Positions 23,121 through 30,857 of a stretch of DNA of 64,000 nt are shown one piece after another. How positions within the stretch are numbered: the stretch's first letter is position 1; each line of letters starts with the position of its first letter. The position numbers and the translations under genes are program-made. The DNA comes from Photobacterium frigidiphilum. GTDB taxonomy: Bacteria; Pseudomonadota; Gammaproteobacteria; Enterobacterales; Vibrionaceae. The notes beneath the pieces are model-generated. The model made no database searches. It had not been told where the DNA came from and saw only the letters and a list, made by a program, of their open reading frames with translations. The stretch covers positions 62,001 to 126,000 of the forward strand of contig NZ_PYMJ01000003.1 of the NCBI RefSeq assembly GCF_003025615.1. Reading direction: 5' to 3'.

Positions 23121-23528
23121 TTAGGCTAAGCCTATCTGTTGCAGCATGCCCATTTGATCCCATTGCTCCCAGCGCTCAACAACTTGACCTTCAACGACAC
23201 GATCTAAGATTAACCCTTCGAATTTCGCTTTATTTCCTGATGGCGGTGAATCCCCTAAAGGGCCGGTATGGGTGCCTATCGCAGTCCATCGTGTTGCGAC
23301 CTTGTCACCAGAAACCATCTGATCATTCACTGAGATATGTAAATCTGGAAAAGCCGTTAATAAGCCACTGAGCAACTCTTTGAATTCTGAAACGGAAAGG
23401 TTTGGATCTGGCGCTCCCGCCATGTGGATAATGCAGTTTTCTGCGAACGCTTCATCTGCCCCAGATACATCACCCCGATTCAGACCATCGACCCATATTT
23501 GTTCATATTTAGTTATTGTTAAACTCAT
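23121..23528 (-). CDS. SnoaL-like ester cyclase / NTF2-fold protein
   Basis: A protein of about 135 residues with the SnoaL/NTF2 cone fold seen in polyketide-cyclase-like and ketosteroid-isomerase-like proteins. Recognisable pieces are YEQIWVDGLNRGDVSGADEAFAENCIIHMAG near the N-terminus, FPDLHISVNDQMVSGDKVATRWTAIGTHTG in the middle, and VERWEQWDQMGMLQQIGL at the end, all typical of the SnoaL ester-cyclase family. The frame stays open to an ATG at 23555, but the ATG at 23528 has a better AAAGAG ribosome site. It stands alone between the prp terminator and cyuA. No specific substrate can be given. Confidence 0.8.
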   Translation of the reverse strand: MSLTITKYEQIWVDGLNRGDVSGADEAFAENCIIHMAGAPDPNLSVSEFKELLSGLLTAFPDLHISVNDQMVSGDKVATRWTAIGTHTGPLGDSPPSGNKAKFEGLILDRVVEGQVVERWEQWDQMGMLQQIGLA

Positions 23529-23803
23529 CGCTCTTTTCTCAACAGAGGAATTCATATGAAAATATAGACTATCTAGAAAATAGGGCGCAGGTGTTTGGGT
23601 TTATTTTCCAATTTAGAAGTGTGATCTCACCTATAAAGCCCTACTTAATGTTTTATATGGAGAAATATATTCTCTATTTTCTTTATTTAGTAGTAATTAA
23701 AACGAAACTTTTCCCTGAAAGAAGGCTTATTCTAATCCCATATTAAGCGAGTGGTTAACTGCTGGTTAGTTATCTTGGTATCGTGCGCATTAAGGTGAAT
23801 AGA

Positions 23804-25090
23804 ATGAAAACGAATTTATGGAATGGTTTTATTGATGTCGTTAAACGTGAAGTCGTACCGGCTTTAGGTTGTACCGAGCCAGTATCTGTCGCTTTAGCTG
23901 CTGCAATTGCTGTTGAAAAACTTAATGGTACGGTAGAAAAGATTACTGCATTGGTTTCACCTAATCTGATGAAAAATGGGATGGGCGTAGGCGTTCCGGG
24001 TACTGGAATGGTTGGTCTGCCAATTGCCGCCGCTGTCGGTGCGATAGCAGGAGAGGCTAAAGCTCAACTTGAAGTGTTAAAGAATATCACTCCAGAAGAT
24101 GTTGCTCATGCCAAAACATTAATCGATGCTGGTAATGTTCATGTTGGTGTGGCGGATGTAAATAACATTTTATACGCTAAAGTGACGGTTACCAGTGGTG
24201 ATGAGTTTGTAGCCGTGACTATTGCTGATAGTCATACCCATGTAATGGCTATTGAAGAAAATGGCATCACAACCTATATTGCCGAACCTGCGAATACGGC
24301 TACTTCCGTGAAGAAAGCCAATCCGTTTGAAAGTGCGTTACTAGAAGATATTTATGATTTTGCCTTGAATGCACCTCTTGAAGACATTCGCTTTATTGAG
24401 CATGCTTCAGAACTTAATGATGCATTATCTGAAGAAGGATTAACAGGAAAATACGGCTTGCAGATTGGCGCAACCTTTCAACGCAATGTTGACCGTGGTT
24501 TGCTTTCTGGTGGTTTGCTAACAGACGTATTACGTCGAACTGCAGCTGCATCTGATGCTCGTATGGATGGTGCCATGAAGCCCGCGATGAGTAATTCAGG
24601 TTCAGGTAACCAAGGTATTGCTGCAACGATGCCTGTGGTTGTCGTGGCTGATTTCTTAAAAGTAGATAAAGAAAAAACCATTCGTGCGCTAATGCTGTCC
24701 CATTTAACCGCTATTTATATCAAGAGTCATCAAAATAAATTATCGGCTTTATGTGGCGCAACAACGGCATCTATGGGAGCAGTTGCGGGAATGACGTGGT
24801 TACTTGGTGGTGACCTTAACAAAATCAATAATGCTATTTGCAGCATGATTGGTGATATTGCAGGCATTATTTGTGACGGCGCTAAAACCAGTTGTGCCAT
24901 GAAGGTATCATCTTCAGCAGGCTCTGCGGTTAAATCTGCATTAATGGCACTTGATGGTATTTATGTAACGGGAAATGAAGGCATTGTTGCTGATAATGCC
25001 GATGCGTCTATTCGTAATCTTTCTGCATTAGCAAATGGCTCAATGACTCAGACTGACGTACAGATTTTAGATATCATGGTAAACAAATAA
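23804..25090 (+). CDS. cyuA: L-cysteine desulfidase (UPF0597 / YhaM family)
   Basis: A 428-residue protein of the CyuA/YhaM (UPF0597) family, an oxygen-sensitive 4Fe-4S enzyme that breaks L-cysteine into pyruvate, ammonia and sulfide. It carries the cluster-binding GCTEP motif at residues 22-26 (Cys23) and further cysteines in LCGATTASMGAVAG, ICDGAKTSCAMKVSSSAGSAV. The structure also resembles the serine dehydratase alpha domain. A GTG at 23783 is in frame, but the ATG at 23804 with AAGG at 23792-23795 is preferred. It is followed by ridA and cyuP, together a cysteine uptake and breakdown unit equivalent to E. coli cyuP-cyuA. Confidence 0.9.
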   Translation: MKTNLWNGFIDVVKREVVPALGCTEPVSVALAAAIAVEKLNGTVEKITALVSPNLMKNGMGVGVPGTGMVGLPIAAAVGAIAGEAKAQLEVLKNITPEDVAHAKTLIDAGNVHVGVADVNNILYAKVTVTSGDEFVAVTIADSHTHVMAIEENGITTYIAEPANTATSVKKANPFESALLEDIYDFALNAPLEDIRFIEHASELNDALSEEGLTGKYGLQIGATFQRNVDRGLLSGGLLTDVLRRTAAASDARMDGAMKPAMSNSGSGNQGIAATMPVVVVADFLKVDKEKTIRALMLSHLTAIYIKSHQNKLSALCGATTASMGAVAGMTWLLGGDLNKINNAICSMIGDIAGIICDGAKTSCAMKVSSSAGSAVKSALMALDGIYVTGNEGIVADNADASIRNLSALANGSMTQTDVQILDIMVNK

Positions 25091-25170
25091 AATAACAACG
25101 CGTATGTAAGATAGCGATTCTAACGCTATGTATTCTCGTTTTAAATAATATAGAAGGTAAGTAGGACATC

Positions 25171-25548
25171 ATGGTAGAAACTATTAATACAAATAACGCA
25201 CCAGCAGCCGTTGGGCCTTATGTTCAAGCAAAGAAATTCGGTAATATGCTATACACATCAGGTCAATTACCGTTAAACCCTGCAACGGGTAAAATGCCTG
25301 AAGATGTAGCAGAACAAACAAAGCAATCATTGGCAAATGTTGAAGCAATTGTAAATGAGGCGGGTTTAACAAAAGCTGATATCGTAAAAGCAACGGTATT
25401 TGTAAAAGACTTAAATGACTTTGGCACTGTTAACGAAGTGTATGCGGCATTCTTCGGTGAAAATTGCCCAGCGCGTAGTTGCGTAGAAGTTGCACGATTA
25501 CCGCTTGATGCAAAAGTAGAAATTGAAGTGATAGCTGTCGCTCAATAG
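25171..25548 (+). CDS. ridA: RidA-family enamine/imine deaminase
   Basis: A 125-residue Rid protein very close to E. coli RidA/TdcF: NNAPAAVGPYVQAKKFGN, YTSGQLPLNPATGKMPEDVAEQTKQSLANVEAI, VKATVFVKDLNDFGTVNEVY and PARSCVEVARLPLDAKVEIEVIAVA. The arginine in PARSCVE and the glutamate of VEIEVIAV, which form the active site, are present. RidA hydrolyses reactive 2-aminoacrylate, the intermediate produced when PLP or iron-sulfur enzymes eliminate from cysteine or serine. Its place between cyuA and cyuP suits detoxifying the desulfidase by-product. It is followed by a strong terminator. Confidence 0.92.
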   Translation: MVETINTNNAPAAVGPYVQAKKFGNMLYTSGQLPLNPATGKMPEDVAEQTKQSLANVEAIVNEAGLTKADIVKATVFVKDLNDFGTVNEVYAAFFGENCPARSCVEVARLPLDAKVEIEVIAVAQ

Positions 25549-25587
25549 AATGCTATTTCAGCAATAGTTAAATAACAGCCTAATAAG

Positions 25588-25609
25588 CCCGCACTTTGCG
25601 GGTTTTTTT
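25588..25609 (+). terminator. Rho-independent terminator after ridA
   Basis: A GC-rich stem CCCGCA (25588-25593) and TGCGGG (25597-25602), a 3-base loop and seven T immediately after. It lies 39 bases after the ridA stop and separates cyuA-ridA from cyuP. Confidence 0.85.
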
Positions 25610-25690
25610 ATATCTTAGATAAAAAAGTCATTTAATAACTGAAATTCTCCCACCTTATAATCTTGCGAAATAATACTGTGGCTATAAATT

Positions 25691-25725
25691 ATTTCGTATT
25701 TCGTATTTCGTATTTCGTATTTTGT
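25691..25725 (+). repeat. Heptamer tandem repeat (ATTTCGT x5)
   Basis: Four exact head-to-tail copies of ATTTCGT (25691-25718) and a fifth with one change (ATTTTGT, 25719-25725) lie in the non-coding DNA about 315 bases before cyuP. The remaining 25610-26040 is AT-rich leader with no gene. Short perfect repeats of this kind change copy number by slippage. Confidence 0.9.
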
Positions 25726-26040
25726 ATATGAAAATAGTAGCCCTCTCATTTAAATGATAAATATGTGACACTAATCTTGATGCTAATCTTATGTAAGTCA
25801 TTTTTTAGTGAACATAAAATTGATAAATTAGAGTTTCATCATATATTTTGTGGTTACTCAATAATGCTGGTTTGATTGTAATCAAAAAGAAAGATTATTT
25901 TCGTGTATTGCAGTAACTACAAGAAATCATTTCTACTATTGATTGGTAGATTGAAATGTTTTTCTCTAATTCGAAGCGTATGCTTCACTTAGAAATAAAA
26001 AATGAATTTATCAACCCTGTTAATAAATTGGAATTATAAA

Positions 26041-27372
26041 ATGGCTGATATAAGCAGTGCTGAGCATTCAGCAACAATAAAAAGACAATCTGCTTTACAC
26101 GAAAAAGCAAACATGACAGAAAGTGAATGGAATAAAGCAATTAAATTCGACAGTGTTGATGTCGGTTGGATTGTTATGAGTATAGGAATGGCAATTGGTG
26201 CTGGTATTGTTTTCTTACCTGTACAAGTTGGCGTTATGGGGTTGTGGGTATTCCTATTATCTTCTGTGATTGGCTACCCAGCAATGTACTTATTTCAGAA
26301 GCTATTTATTAATACACTGGCTGAGTCTAAAGAATGTACTGACTATCCTGGTGTTATTACGGGTTACTTGGGTAAAAACTGGGGGATAGCATTAGGTGCA
26401 CTTTATTTCATCATGTTGGTCATTTGGGTGCTGGTGTATTCTTTAGCGGTAACGAATGATAGTGCTTCATATCTTCATTCTTTTGGCGTTACAGATGGTC
26501 ATTTAAACGATAATATTTTTTACGGACTGACATTAATTTGCATTTTAGCGTTTATTGGTTCGAAAGGTGAAAAGTTACTGTTTAAATTATCTGGTTTTAT
26601 GGCAGTAACGGTACTTTCGTTAGTTGCGGTAATGGGTGTGCTGTTGATTGCTCGTTGGGATATAGCGAATATTCCACAGATAGGTGCGTGGGGTACAATG
26701 CTTAAAGATGCGATTATTACCTTACCTTTTACGTTAACCTCTATTCTTTTTATTCAATCTTTAAGCCCAATGGTTATTTCGTACCGTTCTCATGAAAAAT
26801 CCATTGAAGTGGCACGTTATAAAGCGTCACGAGCAATGAAAATTGCCTTTAGTATTTTATTTGTTATTGTGTTTTTCTTTGCTGTGTCATTTACCTTGGC
26901 AATTAGCCAAGAACAGGCCGCTGAAGCAATGCACAAAAATATTTCAGCTTTAGCCATTATTGCGCATTACTTTCCTGGTAGCTGGGCAACCACTGCGGGT
27001 ATTGTAATCAATATATTTGCTGTTGTTACTTCATTCTTTGGCGTGTTCTTAGCTTTTCAAGAAGCATGTCGTGGTTTGGCGATGAATATCTTATTACGTA
27101 AATATAAAGAGTCGCAGGTAAATAAAGCACTAGTGAATAAGCTGGTAACCGTATTCATTATCTTATTGGCGTGGGGAGCAATCGCGATAAATGCACCTAT
27201 TTTATCTTTCACTTCAATCTGTAGTCCTGTATTTGGTTTGGTTGGTTGTTTAATTCCAGCTTATTTAGTCTATAAAGTACCGCATTTGGCAAAGTATAAA
27301 GGTGCGGCAACAAATATGATTATCATTACTGGTGTCTTATTGTGTATCTCGCCATTGCTTGCCTTTATCTAA
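26041..27372 (+). CDS. cyuP: Serine/cysteine importer of the SdaC/DlsT family
   Basis: A 443-residue inner-membrane transporter of the STP/HAAAP group with 11 predicted helices. It is very close to E. coli CyuP (DlsT, YhaO): SMGIGMAIGAGIVFLPVQVG-like start, LLSSVIGYPAMYLFQKLFINTLAES, YLGKNWGIALGALYFIMLVIW, ITLPFTLTSILFIQSLSPMVISYRS and SFTSICSPVFGLVGCLIPAYLVYKVP. E. coli CyuP imports cysteine and D-serine/serine to feed CyuA, which is encoded just upstream here. The frame is open from an ATG at 26002, but 26041 gives the same length as the E. coli protein. The gap of 490 bases and terminator mean a separate promoter. Confidence 0.88.
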   Translation: MADISSAEHSATIKRQSALHEKANMTESEWNKAIKFDSVDVGWIVMSIGMAIGAGIVFLPVQVGVMGLWVFLLSSVIGYPAMYLFQKLFINTLAESKECTDYPGVITGYLGKNWGIALGALYFIMLVIWVLVYSLAVTNDSASYLHSFGVTDGHLNDNIFYGLTLICILAFIGSKGEKLLFKLSGFMAVTVLSLVAVMGVLLIARWDIANIPQIGAWGTMLKDAIITLPFTLTSILFIQSLSPMVISYRSHEKSIEVARYKASRAMKIAFSILFVIVFFFAVSFTLAISQEQAAEAMHKNISALAIIAHYFPGSWATTAGIVINIFAVVTSFFGVFLAFQEACRGLAMNILLRKYKESQVNKALVNKLVTVFIILLAWGAIAINAPILSFTSICSPVFGLVGCLIPAYLVYKVPHLAKYKGAATNMIIITGVLLCISPLLAFI

Positions 27373-27419
27373 TGCATTAGATTGATATCTCTAATAAAAA
27401 AAGCCTGTTAAGACAGGCC
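27364..27419 (+). repeat. Copy 1 of a ~56-bp direct repeat (cyuP 3' end plus terminator)
   Basis: It begins in the last codons of cyuP (TTT ATC TAA), continues through ATTAGATTGATATCTCTAAT and ends in the AGCCTGT hairpin. A second copy lies at 29348-29403 with only a few substitutions and a 2-base indel. The two flank the lipoprotein block. Confidence 0.85.
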
Positions 27420-27440
27420 TATCATCTCTGATAGGCCTGT
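27401..27440. terminator. Overlapping terminator hairpins after cyuP
   Basis: Two mutually exclusive stems share bases: GCCTGT (27403-27408) with ACAGGC (27413-27418), and a stronger 12-bp perfect stem ACAGGCCTATCA (27413-27424) with 27429-27440. Preceding A-runs would make a T-run on the minus strand, so it may also end the lipoprotein transcript at 27551. Confidence 0.65.
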
Positions 27441-27550
27441 TGATTTGTCATCTGTTCGTTAAAAAGGGTGATAATTGTAACAATGGCTATTTATTAAGCA
27501 CTAAGATGCGACAGAACCTTAAAAAGGCAATAAGTCTTTGTAAGAAGGAG

Positions 27551-28216
27551 TTAGTTTAGCGGTACGTGGTCCCATATAGCCACCCCATTTTTCCAAATTA
27601 CTATTCCCAGCCAATCTTTACCATTTGGCAAATCCCCATAAACGGCGTAACCGTCGGGATAGTTACCATTGAATCGACTGTCAGAGCAACTGGTCGCGAC
27701 GGTATTTCCTACAATGTAATGAATAGGAGCATAGACCAATTCTCCAGTGAGAAGACATCCTGTAGTGTTATCTGTTGCAGTAAATGTATTATCACTATTA
27801 ATGACCCAGTTAGCCGTATCACTGTTGTAACTTCCGGCAAAATCACCAGCTTGGAGATTATTTTTTGGGAGCTGATATAGGTAAGTTGTGGTGTTAAAAC
27901 CAGTTACCTGAATTCCACTACCATCGTAGGTAGCGGTTAATTCGTCATTGCTAATATCACTTATTCCTGTTGGGTCAGTTAACTGGGTAATCTTTAATGT
28001 ATTACCAGCTTGGCTGGTGCTAGATGATTGTATAAGCACATTATTAAACAGCGCTTCGGTGTTCTTCCCCTTTGCTAACAATATTCCTCCTTCATTGGAG
28101 AAATAAGTAGTGCCAATTAATATGGGATCATCACTACTGCCACTACTGCCACCACAGCCAACCAGAGTGGCAGTAATAAAAGATATTGCCAGTATGGTGG
28201 TGTTCTTTACATTCAT
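27551..28216 (-). CDS. Predicted outer-membrane lipoprotein, 221 aa
   Basis: A lipoprotein with a short signal peptide (MNVKNTTILAISFITATLVG) and lipobox ending at the Cys of VGCGGSSGSSDD. Gly at +2 predicts sorting to the outer membrane. An upstream ATG (28243) is in frame, but the ATG at 28216 is preceded by AGAGGAA and is the better start. The mature part is rich in Asn, Thr, Gly and Asp with beta-type alternation (GDFAGSYNSDTANWVINSDNTFTATDNTTGCLLTG). This recalls small secreted beta-barrel or lipocalin-like domains, with two cysteines (C in TTGCLLTG and in ATSCSDSRF). I do not recognise a family. It is followed on the same strand side by a second tiny lipoprotein gene upstream at 28394-28540. 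Confidence 0.72.
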   Translation of the reverse strand: MNVKNTTILAISFITATLVGCGGSSGSSDDPILIGTTYFSNEGGILLAKGKNTEALFNNVLIQSSSTSQAGNTLKITQLTDPTGISDISNDELTATYDGSGIQVTGFNTTTYLYQLPKNNLQAGDFAGSYNSDTANWVINSDNTFTATDNTTGCLLTGELVYAPIHYIVGNTVATSCSDSRFNGNYPDGYAVYGDLPNGKDWLGIVIWKNGVAIWDHVPLN

Positions 28217-28393
28217 TTTGTATTCCTCTTTATTGATTATCATGTTATGTGGTTGCGGTAAGAGTGGTTGTTAGCTACTACCTCACGCCCAGCAATAAAC
28301 TCAAGGAGTTATTGGCTCTTATTAATTAATTTTATTGTTTAATGGGAACTCAAAGGTGAGTTAACCTTATGTGCAGCTCAGTGCGTATTTTGT

Positions 28394-28540
28394 TTAGTAG
28401 ATATATACAGCACCAGCATCGGCAACGTTTTCATTTCGGTTGTTGACGGTACTATTTTCATCGCCGCCGCTGCCGCCACAACCTGTAAGTGATGTTAGAC
28501 CCAATATAACAATGCCCAACATGGTACTTTTTTTAATCAT
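28394..28540 (-). CDS. Very small lipoprotein, 48 aa
   Basis: A short open frame with start ATG at 28540 (MIKKSTMLGIVILGLTSLTGC), stop at 28394. Residues 1-20 form a signal peptide ending in the lipobox LTGC, followed by GGSGGDENSTVNNRNE and a short tail ending AVYIY. The mature protein is only 28 residues, like the lysis- or entericidin-type small lipoproteins in size, though not in sequence. The GCGGS start of the mature part resembles that of the neighbouring 221-residue lipoprotein, so the two may be related in origin. The ribosome site is weak (GAGTAA). Real by lipobox logic, function unknown. Confidence 0.55.
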   Translation of the reverse strand: MIKKSTMLGIVILGLTSLTGCGGSGGDENSTVNNRNENVADAGAVYIY

Positions 28541-29081
28541 TTTTATATTTACTCTGTTTCTTAGTTAGTGTTTTGTAGTCCTGAACTGACTGAAGGTTTA
28601 TATGTTCTTGGGTAAATAGAAGGTATAAATGCTGAGCATAGGGAAAAAGCAAGCACTGCTTAAAAGCTGCTCTCTATAATACAAATGAATACAATTGCAT
28701 AAGTGATTAATAATCAAATACAAGTGCATATTATTGCATTAACTCGTACCTCTATGGTGATCCATTATTTTTATGTAATAGAGTAAATATTAACCATTTA
28801 GAATGTCCAACCTATATCTACCCTCTTCATTATTCATAATGTCACATGCACTCATATGCATTGATAGTTGGGCACTTGATGCATGCCTATTATAAATAAA
28901 TAACTGCCCATGTATATGTCAAAATAATAATAAATGTGAATGAATATGCCTGATTAATAAGAAATGTTAATTCGTACTTTCACTAATCAGTACATGTGTA
29001 GTGACGTAATGGACGTCTCAGCACCCAATTTTCGCAGCATATATAAAACTTGAAGCTGATAAATAAACTCTGAGGGATTTC
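28541..29081. other. AT-rich intergenic region
   Basis: About 540 bases without a supported gene. Base composition is strongly AT. It presumably carries the promoter of the small lipoprotein gene to the left and of the small membrane protein to the right. A GAGGGA ribosome-like site lies at 29072-29077. Confidence 0.35.
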
Positions 29082-29138
29082 ATTACGGACATCAAAATTG
29101 TAAGTATTGATGTAACACCATGGGAGTTTTGTTTTGAA

Positions 29139-29321
29139 GTGTCAGCTATCATTTTGTGCATGGTACTGGGTGCGTATGTCATGTTCTCTAATGTTGATTT
29201 TGTTTCTAATGATCCAACGATTATTCAAATCTACGACGTGTGTGGCATCGTGATGCTTGCGGGTGTTTTTGGTCGTATATCAAAAAGAGCAAAAGCAAAA
29301 AAACTGGTTGAACAGCTGTAA
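29139..29321 (+). CDS. Small membrane protein, 60 aa or longer (uncertain start)
   Basis: From the GTG at 29139 the product is 60 residues: a hydrophobic first helix (SAIILCMVLGAYVMFSNVDFV), a second (IIQIYDVCGIVMLAGVFG) and a very basic tail (RISKRAKAKKLVEQL), so a two-helix inner-membrane protein. The GTG has no ribosome site. The same frame is open back to 29067 and reads DIKIVSIDVTPWEFCFEV just before the GTG, which looks like coding sequence. AGGGA at 29073-29077 would suit an ATT start at 29082. Either a rare start codon or a mutated start is possible. No family recognised. Confidence 0.45.
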   Translation: MSAIILCMVLGAYVMFSNVDFVSNDPTIIQIYDVCGIVMLAGVFGRISKRAKAKKLVEQL

Positions 29322-29347
29322 ACGGTAGGTTAGCGGCTACGGAGGCT

Positions 29348-29403
29348 TTTATCTAACGTATTAGATTGATATCTCTAATAAGAAAAAAGCCTGTGAGACA
29401 GGC
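29348..29403 (+). repeat. Copy 2 of the ~56-bp direct repeat
   Basis: Near-identical to 27364-27419, including the TTTATCTAA that in copy 1 is the end of cyuP, the invariant stretch ATTAGATTGATATCTCTAAT and the terminator stem. In copy 2 these bases are not coding. Confidence 0.85.
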
Positions 29404-29409
29404 TTTTTT
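29383..29409 (+). terminator. Strong rho-independent terminator (works on both strands)
   Basis: A 12-bp perfect stem AAAAAAGCCTGT (29383-29394) and its complement (29398-29409) with a 3-base loop. T-runs on both strands suit the convergent small membrane protein gene and the phospholipase gene. Confidence 0.85.
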
Positions 29410-29483
29410 GTTTTATATGTGTCTTATTTAATCTCCACTTTGTATTATTTATTCAATAGCGCTTTATTTTGTTCCGTATGACG

Positions 29484-30758
29484 TTATTGGAAACTAAATA
29501 TATCAAGTGTGCCTTTTAATATTTGCTCTGCGATGACTTTATGGGTTTGCGTGGTAGGGTGGGTGACTCCCCAGAACACATAACTGTCAGAACCATAAGC
29601 CGCACAATCGTTAGTGAGCGCATGGCTCATTAAATAGTCTTTGGATGAACTACGGTTGATGTTTAAACACGCATCAGATGCATTACGGAATCCGTATTGT
29701 TCTGGCTTACTGGTCATTGCATCAAACAAAGCAAACGTGTCATATAACGCAATATTGACACCTTGCTGCTTATACATGGCGACTTGCGTTGCCACAAATT
29801 GATTAAACGCTTCAATCTTCTGTTTTATGATCACGGCTTCTTGTGGATCGCTGTACTTAAACTGTGGTGCTTTGGTGGCATCAGGTAAATTCAATACCAA
29901 GATATTCTCAGCGCCGTTACTGGTGAGTGTTTCCATCGCGCGACGAAAATCTTCGCTGACATCTGCCACAGAACGGTCGTAATTCACAAAATCATTTAGA
30001 CCGAATTCAATGGTAAATAAGCTGCTTTTTGGCTGATAGTTTTTGGTGTATTTCATATACGTGAGATAAGAGTTTACTTGGTCATGAATGCCGGATAACA
30101 CTACATATTGGGTGTCACCAGCAGCACCACCGACAGCCCATGTATATAGGGGAAGTTGTTTAGCTTTGGCTAGGTATTCTGTCCATACAAAACCGTTGCT
30201 GAAGTGCCCAAGAAACCACGAATTACTGTTAGGGAAGATCCATTGTGAGCCATTAAATAAGTTACCAGTGTCGGAAATACTGTCTCCAAAACTGATGATC
30301 TTATTGATAGCTGTTGATGGTGAGATTGTATCTTGCGTCCAGATTGAGTGGTTATACGAGAATCGGGTGTCTGACGCGAAATAGGTAATATCTGCCGTAT
30401 CATGCGTTACCCCTAGGGTATCCTGACAGCGTTCTGCAATATCTGTTTGTGGGGTGGTCGTGAAGAACATGTTTTTCAGAGAAATAGAAGAATACCAATA
30501 CCCTTGAACAGTAAAGTAATCCCCATTCGGCTGCTTTGCCCATTCCCAATCTGTAGACGGATCGTCATGGGTATAATCGGGACGATACCAGCAACGTACA
30601 TAAGTATAAGTTGGTGAGCCTTGCTTTGCCGTCATGGCGGCAGGAGTGAGCGTATTGGGTGATAGATTCTCTATTACAGGAGCGTCGAGCGGTTGATTAT
30701 CGGCGCTCATGGCTAACGTAGAGAAAAAGAAGGTGAATAACAAGAGTGTTTTTTTCAT
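29484..30758 (-). CDS. tlh: Secreted GDSL phospholipase / thermolabile hemolysin (TLH, PlpA type)
   Basis: A 424-residue exported lipase with signal peptide (MKKTLLLFTFFFSTLAMSAD). An N-terminal domain (YTYVRCWYRPDYTHDDPSTDWEWAK) is followed by a GDSL/SGNH hydrolase domain: block I FGDSISDTGNLF with Ser160, SNGFVWTEYLAKAKQLPLYTWAVGGAAGDTQ, block III FGLNDF, and the C-terminal GVTHPTTQTHK. It matches Vibrio TLH/lecithinase and Photobacterium PlpV-type phospholipases, which hydrolyse phosphatidylcholine and lyse erythrocytes. The catalytic Asp of the usual DxxH pair is Gly397 here (GVTH, His400), as in V. vulnificus PlpA, which uses a chloride ion instead. It lies next to a pore-forming cytolysin gene on the same strand, as in V. 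cholerae. Confidence 0.93.
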   Translation of the reverse strand: MKKTLLLFTFFFSTLAMSADNQPLDAPVIENLSPNTLTPAAMTAKQGSPTYTYVRCWYRPDYTHDDPSTDWEWAKQPNGDYFTVQGYWYSSISLKNMFFTTTPQTDIAERCQDTLGVTHDTADITYFASDTRFSYNHSIWTQDTISPSTAINKIISFGDSISDTGNLFNGSQWIFPNSNSWFLGHFSNGFVWTEYLAKAKQLPLYTWAVGGAAGDTQYVVLSGIHDQVNSYLTYMKYTKNYQPKSSLFTIEFGLNDFVNYDRSVADVSEDFRRAMETLTSNGAENILVLNLPDATKAPQFKYSDPQEAVIIKQKIEAFNQFVATQVAMYKQQGVNIALYDTFALFDAMTSKPEQYGFRNASDACLNINRSSSKDYLMSHALTNDCAAYGSDSYVFWGVTHPTTQTHKVIAEQILKGTLDIFSFQ

Positions 30759-30857
30759 AGAGTTGTCCGCTTCTGTTGAACGTAATGATAAAAGACGACC
30801 ATTCCCGCTGAACTCAAGAATGGTCGAGGTGGTTTATGGTGGAAATGAATCGAATCG

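Noticed and set aside
23516-23746. 76-residue plus-strand frame before cyuA
   Set aside because: Starts inside the SnoaL-like gene on the other strand and has no ribosome site; its hydrophobic character reflects T-rich DNA.
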